Below, piece by piece: positions 53,963 through 56,536 of a DNA stretch of 56,536 nt. The DNA is from MGBC114844 sp910585855 (GTDB lineage Bacteria; Bacillota; Clostridia; Lachnospirales; Lachnospiraceae). The DNA is taken from NCBI GenBank assembly GCA_965646165.1, contig CBFFYP010000018.1, positions 1-56,536 of the forward strand. The letters are read 5' to 3'. Within the stretch, counting starts at the first letter, position 1. Each line of letters begins with the position of its first letter. A model generated the notes under the pieces. That model was not told where the DNA came from, ran no database searches, and saw only the letters and a list, made by a program, of their open reading frames with translations. A program made the translations under genes and the position numbers.

Positions 53963-55306
53963 TCATTCATTTGAAAAACGTTTGAGGAAATATCGTCCAA
54001 TATTTTTTGCTGTATTAAATGCAGAATTTCCTTTATGTCCATTTGGACAGTGATAAAGCCGACCACCATAATAATTGCGGCTTGCCTTATGCCCCTGATT
54101 ATACCTTTGAATCTTCTCTCCACATTCACTGCAGGAATCTGCAATATGATAGGGGCGAATTGCAGTTACCACTATCCCCTTCTGAAAGGCCTTATATTTC
54201 AAATTTCGAATAATCGACCGTCCCTGCCAGTGAAATTTATCTGCACTTAAATACCGTCTTGTGTGAAAATCTATCGTACTCTCATAATTCGGAACAACAA
54301 TTACCTTTATCTCATTTTTTACACAGTAAGCAACAATCTCTCGACTGACCTGATGTGCATAATACTGGTTAATCTGTTGAATTTTTTTATAAATTTTCTG
54401 ATTTTCACGCCCGATATTCTGTTTTTCTCTGCTGTCTTCTGTCTTACCCTTCTCACTATCTCTTTTTCTGACATCACTTTTCCGGCTTTCTTTACTCTTT
54501 TCCAACCTTACTACTTGTTTCTGTCGTTTCTTCTCCCTTTCTGCACCGCCACGAATAAAATAACTCTCCTTTACGATTCCATCTCTATCCATCAGTACAC
54601 AAACCGCCAGACAATCATTATCTGGAAAAGAAACGGCACAAATCTTTTTCTCTTTTTCCATCCGCTCATTTACCGTGCGAATATCATATACTTTTATTTC
54701 TACCGGAATATGAAGGAATGTAGCATATTTTTCTACCTTTAAAGTCGGTGACAGCATCCTTCCCTCCTTCGGAATCTCCCGTCCGGTATAAGGATAGGTC
54801 ACCCATACCCACTTCTCTCCATTATAGAGTTTTAACTCAATAGAATTTTTAGAAAAGTTTCGATACATCCCTTTATACAGTACAATTGAACAATCCAAAC
54901 TGGTTATTATAGAAGGCAGAAACTCCTTTTTCTCCTCTTGCCGTCTTTCTTTAGAAGCCATATAACTTCTTGCTAAACCAAGTGCCATATTAATAGCAGA
55001 ACGTCTAAAATACAGCGGTATTTTGGGCAAATTTTCCAATTTCCAAACAGGTTCTTCTCCTTTTGCCTTCATCTCCTTTGTTCCCACACTTAGTTCCTCT
55101 AACCTACGCAAAGCAAGAAAATTACTCTGTTCTAAAATCTGCACTTCACTTACTAAAATCTGATAATAATGCCAAACTACCTGATTATAAAGCTGTTTTG
55201 TATAAAATATCCAATTCTTGTGTCTATCATACAGCCTAACTTTATAGGTACTAGTCACATACCCTATTCTGTTCTCCAATATAGATTCTCTCTTCTCCAA
55301 CTGCAA
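53963..55306 (-). CDS. TnpB-like protein with all three RuvC acidic residues replaced (TldR-like)
   Basis: 447-aa IS605/IS1341 OrfB-family protein. The N-terminal STYKVRLYDRHKNWI, the central Lys/Arg-rich stretch (255-300) and a zinc-ribbon (C392-x2-C395, C420, H424) fit TnpB. The nuclease site does not. RuvC-I, normally (V)DLG, reads ICAVSFPDND with Ser226; RuvC-II IVVE reads IVVP (Pro339); RuvC-III DxN reads AFN (Ala429). No TnpA gene is adjacent. Such nuclease-dead proteins (TldR) act as RNA-guided repressors. The TTG start at 55306 has AGGAG; a GTG at 55258 is also possible and gives a more usual TnpB start. It heads the glycan cluster behind a strong promoter. Confidence 0.82.
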   Translation of the reverse strand: MQLEKRESILENRIGYVTSTYKVRLYDRHKNWIFYTKQLYNQVVWHYYQILVSEVQILEQSNFLALRRLEELSVGTKEMKAKGEEPVWKLENLPKIPLYFRRSAINMALGLARSYMASKERRQEEKKEFLPSIITSLDCSIVLYKGMYRNFSKNSIELKLYNGEKWVWVTYPYTGREIPKEGRMLSPTLKVEKYATFLHIPVEIKVYDIRTVNERMEKEKKICAVSFPDNDCLAVCVLMDRDGIVKESYFIRGGAEREKKRQKQVVRLEKSKESRKSDVRKRDSEKGKTEDSREKQNIGRENQKIYKKIQQINQYYAHQVSREIVAYCVKNEIKVIVVPNYESTIDFHTRRYLSADKFHWQGRSIIRNLKYKAFQKGIVVTAIRPYHIADSCSECGEKIQRYNQGHKASRNYYGGRLYHCPNGHKGNSAFNTAKNIGRYFLKRFSNE

Positions 55307-55417
55307 AACCTCTTATCTCCTACATAAAAGGAAAATCTAAACGAATCCTAATTATAAAAAGCTTATTTAGTAGCTCTGAGTTATTTTTTATTACTTATAG
55401 TTACATTCCTGTCTGCA

Positions 55418-55446
55418 ATCATAACTTTTCTTGCAAGATTTGTCAA
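55418..55446 (-). promoter_or_regulatory. Promoter of the TnpB-like gene and perhaps the glycan cluster
   Basis: Consensus TTGACA (55441-55446) and TATGAT (55418-55423) are exactly 17 bases apart on the minus strand. The spacer contains the palindrome TCTTGCAAGA (55429-55438), a possible operator. The leader to the TTG start is about 105 bases. No other strong promoter was seen ahead of the first glycosyltransferase gene. Confidence 0.75.
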
Positions 55447-55695
55447 GAGTGAATTATTTCCTCAAAAAATATTTCTCCCTTATCAAACCATAAAAATAAA
55501 ACAATAGAAACAAAAGATAAAGGCTAATATATATAATATCCCATTTATATTCTAATTATTAAAACAAAAAAGAGAATCATTCCCTTATCGCCTTTTCATA
55601 GCCAAAATTATATGTAATGATAATATAACCAATTCTTTTTCCAACATAACTGCTGCCTTCTTCTGCATCTATTTATTTCCTACTTAATTACAAGA

Positions 55696-55724
55696 TTTTC
55701 GTAGAGTATTCCACTCTATGAAAA
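55696..55724. terminator. 12-bp hairpin, possible terminator
   Basis: TTTTCGTAGAGT and ACTCTATGAAAA pair with one G-T wobble around a 5-base loop. A/T tracts lie on both sides. It is in the gene-free stretch upstream of the TnpB-like gene. Confidence 0.45.
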
Positions 55725-55762
55725 CAAAGTTTTTTCCCATAAAAACAAGACTTTTTAAATAA

Positions 55763-55873
55763 TTTGACCAGAAATTTGACGGTATATAATTTTATCTTAA
55801 ATTATCAAAAATTAGATTATGGAAATAAAAAAGACCTTTTAAGAAAAGATGTTTTGACGGTAATTTTGACGGT
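55763..55873 (+). repeat. Direct repeats of TTTGACGGT
   Basis: Exact copies at 55775-55783, 55853-55861 and 55865-55873, and a partial TTTGACCAG at 55763-55771. Function unknown; the close pair spans 21 bases. Confidence 0.5.
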
Positions 55874-55924
55874 TTATTTTTTCTGAATTTTAGTTTTTTT
55901 GATCGCTGCCGGTTCTATTTCGCA

Positions 55925-56536
55925 AATCGGACACCAGATGCCGTTTGCTAATTTGCTCTGCTGCTCCAGTTTCCAAAAAGTAAGAAAGTCTAAAGATTCT
56001 GCCTTTTTGCCCATCCAACCAGACGAACCAGTGCGCAATTCGCCCTTATTTCGACCAAAACAGAACTGGCATAAGGAACGATTTTTTCTATAATAAGATG
56101 TTGCTTTCTCTTTTATACGGGCTAAACACGCACCTTTTTTTGCACCCCCTGCATGGAAGCAGGAGGCGCAAAAAATTCTAGATTTTCGAGCAGAATCTAA
56201 GACTTTCTAACTTTTCTCCAAAGTCGCTGCAGCGCAAACCAGCAAACGGCATCTAGCTGTTAGTTGGAAACCAGTAGAAAAATGTAACAGAAAATCTTTC
56301 GTTTTTTTCCTTCAGAAGCCAGAAAATAGCTGGATTTTGGTTTTCCTGTTGGGCTGCAGTGACTTCGTAGGGAAGTTAGAAATTCTTTGACTTCTGCTGA
56401 AATACACAGGATTTTTTTCACATCCTGCTTCCATGCAGGGTGTGAAAAAAAAGGTGCGTGTTTAGCCCCATAGGCGCGAACTTAACGAAGGAGTCCTGGT
56501 AAAACTGCCGAATGAAACTCGTCATTTTGATTCATT
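55925..56536. repeat. Palindromic repeat copy e, runs off window
   Basis: Half e1 (55933-56258) has a third arm type (ACCAGATGCCGTTTGC) whose two sides still pair. Its core hairpin is 56140-56171 and the GGGCTAAACACG box is kept. After a linker, half e2 begins near 56329 with a fourth arm (AGCTGGATTTTGG) and the hairpin at 56417-56446. After the GTGTTTAGCCC box (about 56470) the sequence departs from the other copies. The pair has the same orientation as copy c. Confidence 0.85.

Noticed and set aside
53963..55306. Ordinary active IS605-type transposon
   Set aside because: There is no tnpA, and the RuvC acidic residues are missing. Simple decay remains possible, but the frame is intact over 447 codons.
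1..56536. tRNA, rRNA or replication origin
   Set aside because: No cloverleaf, rRNA segment or DnaA-box cluster was recognised on either strand by eye; a covariance search would be the decisive test.

Overview
The window is AT-rich DNA with Bacillota-style genes: strong GGAGG-type ribosome binding sites, a LytTR/GHKL two-component pair, an orphan flagellin, clostridial purine genes, PPi-type phosphofructokinase and C45 and Rpn families. It looks like a chromosomal piece of an anaerobic gut clostridium, probably Lachnospiraceae. That placement is inferred from gene content, not computed. Almost every gene lies on the minus strand.

Layout. (1) 1-8.8 kb: start of a degenerate phosphatase-like ORF, an HTH-Fic protein with two possible operators, a tocopherol-cyclase-like protein, an FtsX-type ABC exporter with its LytTR/GHKL regulators, and an orphan flagellin. 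(2) 8.9-21.8 kb: housekeeping metabolism, namely PPi-phosphofructokinase, a DUF3737 protein, a eukaryotic-type HisA, purB, purF, purC, a GH13 debranching-enzyme relative that has lost its nucleophile, and guaB. Large structured repeats lie between these genes. (3) 21.8-30.6 kb: a chemoreceptor, a decayed cbiA, an acetyltransferase, an OGG1-type glycosylase, a C45 acyltransferase with an AraC regulator, and an Rpn-type nuclease. (4) 30.7-55.3 kb: a long minus-strand surface-glycan cluster headed by a TnpB-like gene.

Glycan cluster. ManC, Gmd, a ColD-type dehydratase (His in place of the PLP Lys) and an Fcl-like reductase form a GDP-3,6-dideoxyhexose route. Many GT2 proteins and one GT4 build the chain. 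Wzm/Wzt, the latter with a C-terminal extra domain, would export it. A methyltransferase carrying seven exact 35-residue coiled-coil repeats resembles the WbdD cap-and-ruler logic of ABC-exported O antigens. A GT2, DUF2304, small-flippase and GT-C set looks like a side-chain decoration module.

Two things stand out. First, the TnpB-like protein at the head of the cluster lacks all three RuvC acidic residues and is followed by a multi-hairpin intergenic region. This resembles RNA-guided repressors derived from TnpB (TldR), here next to glycan genes. Second, a family of about 325-bp palindromic elements (intact or partial at about 8.98, 16.4, 16.8, 21.1, 21.5, 24.85, 55.9 and 56.3 kb) has 70-nt arms that change in step between copies, around a constant core with a bidirectional terminator-like hairpin. 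The elements occur as inverted pairs and sit just after stop codons.
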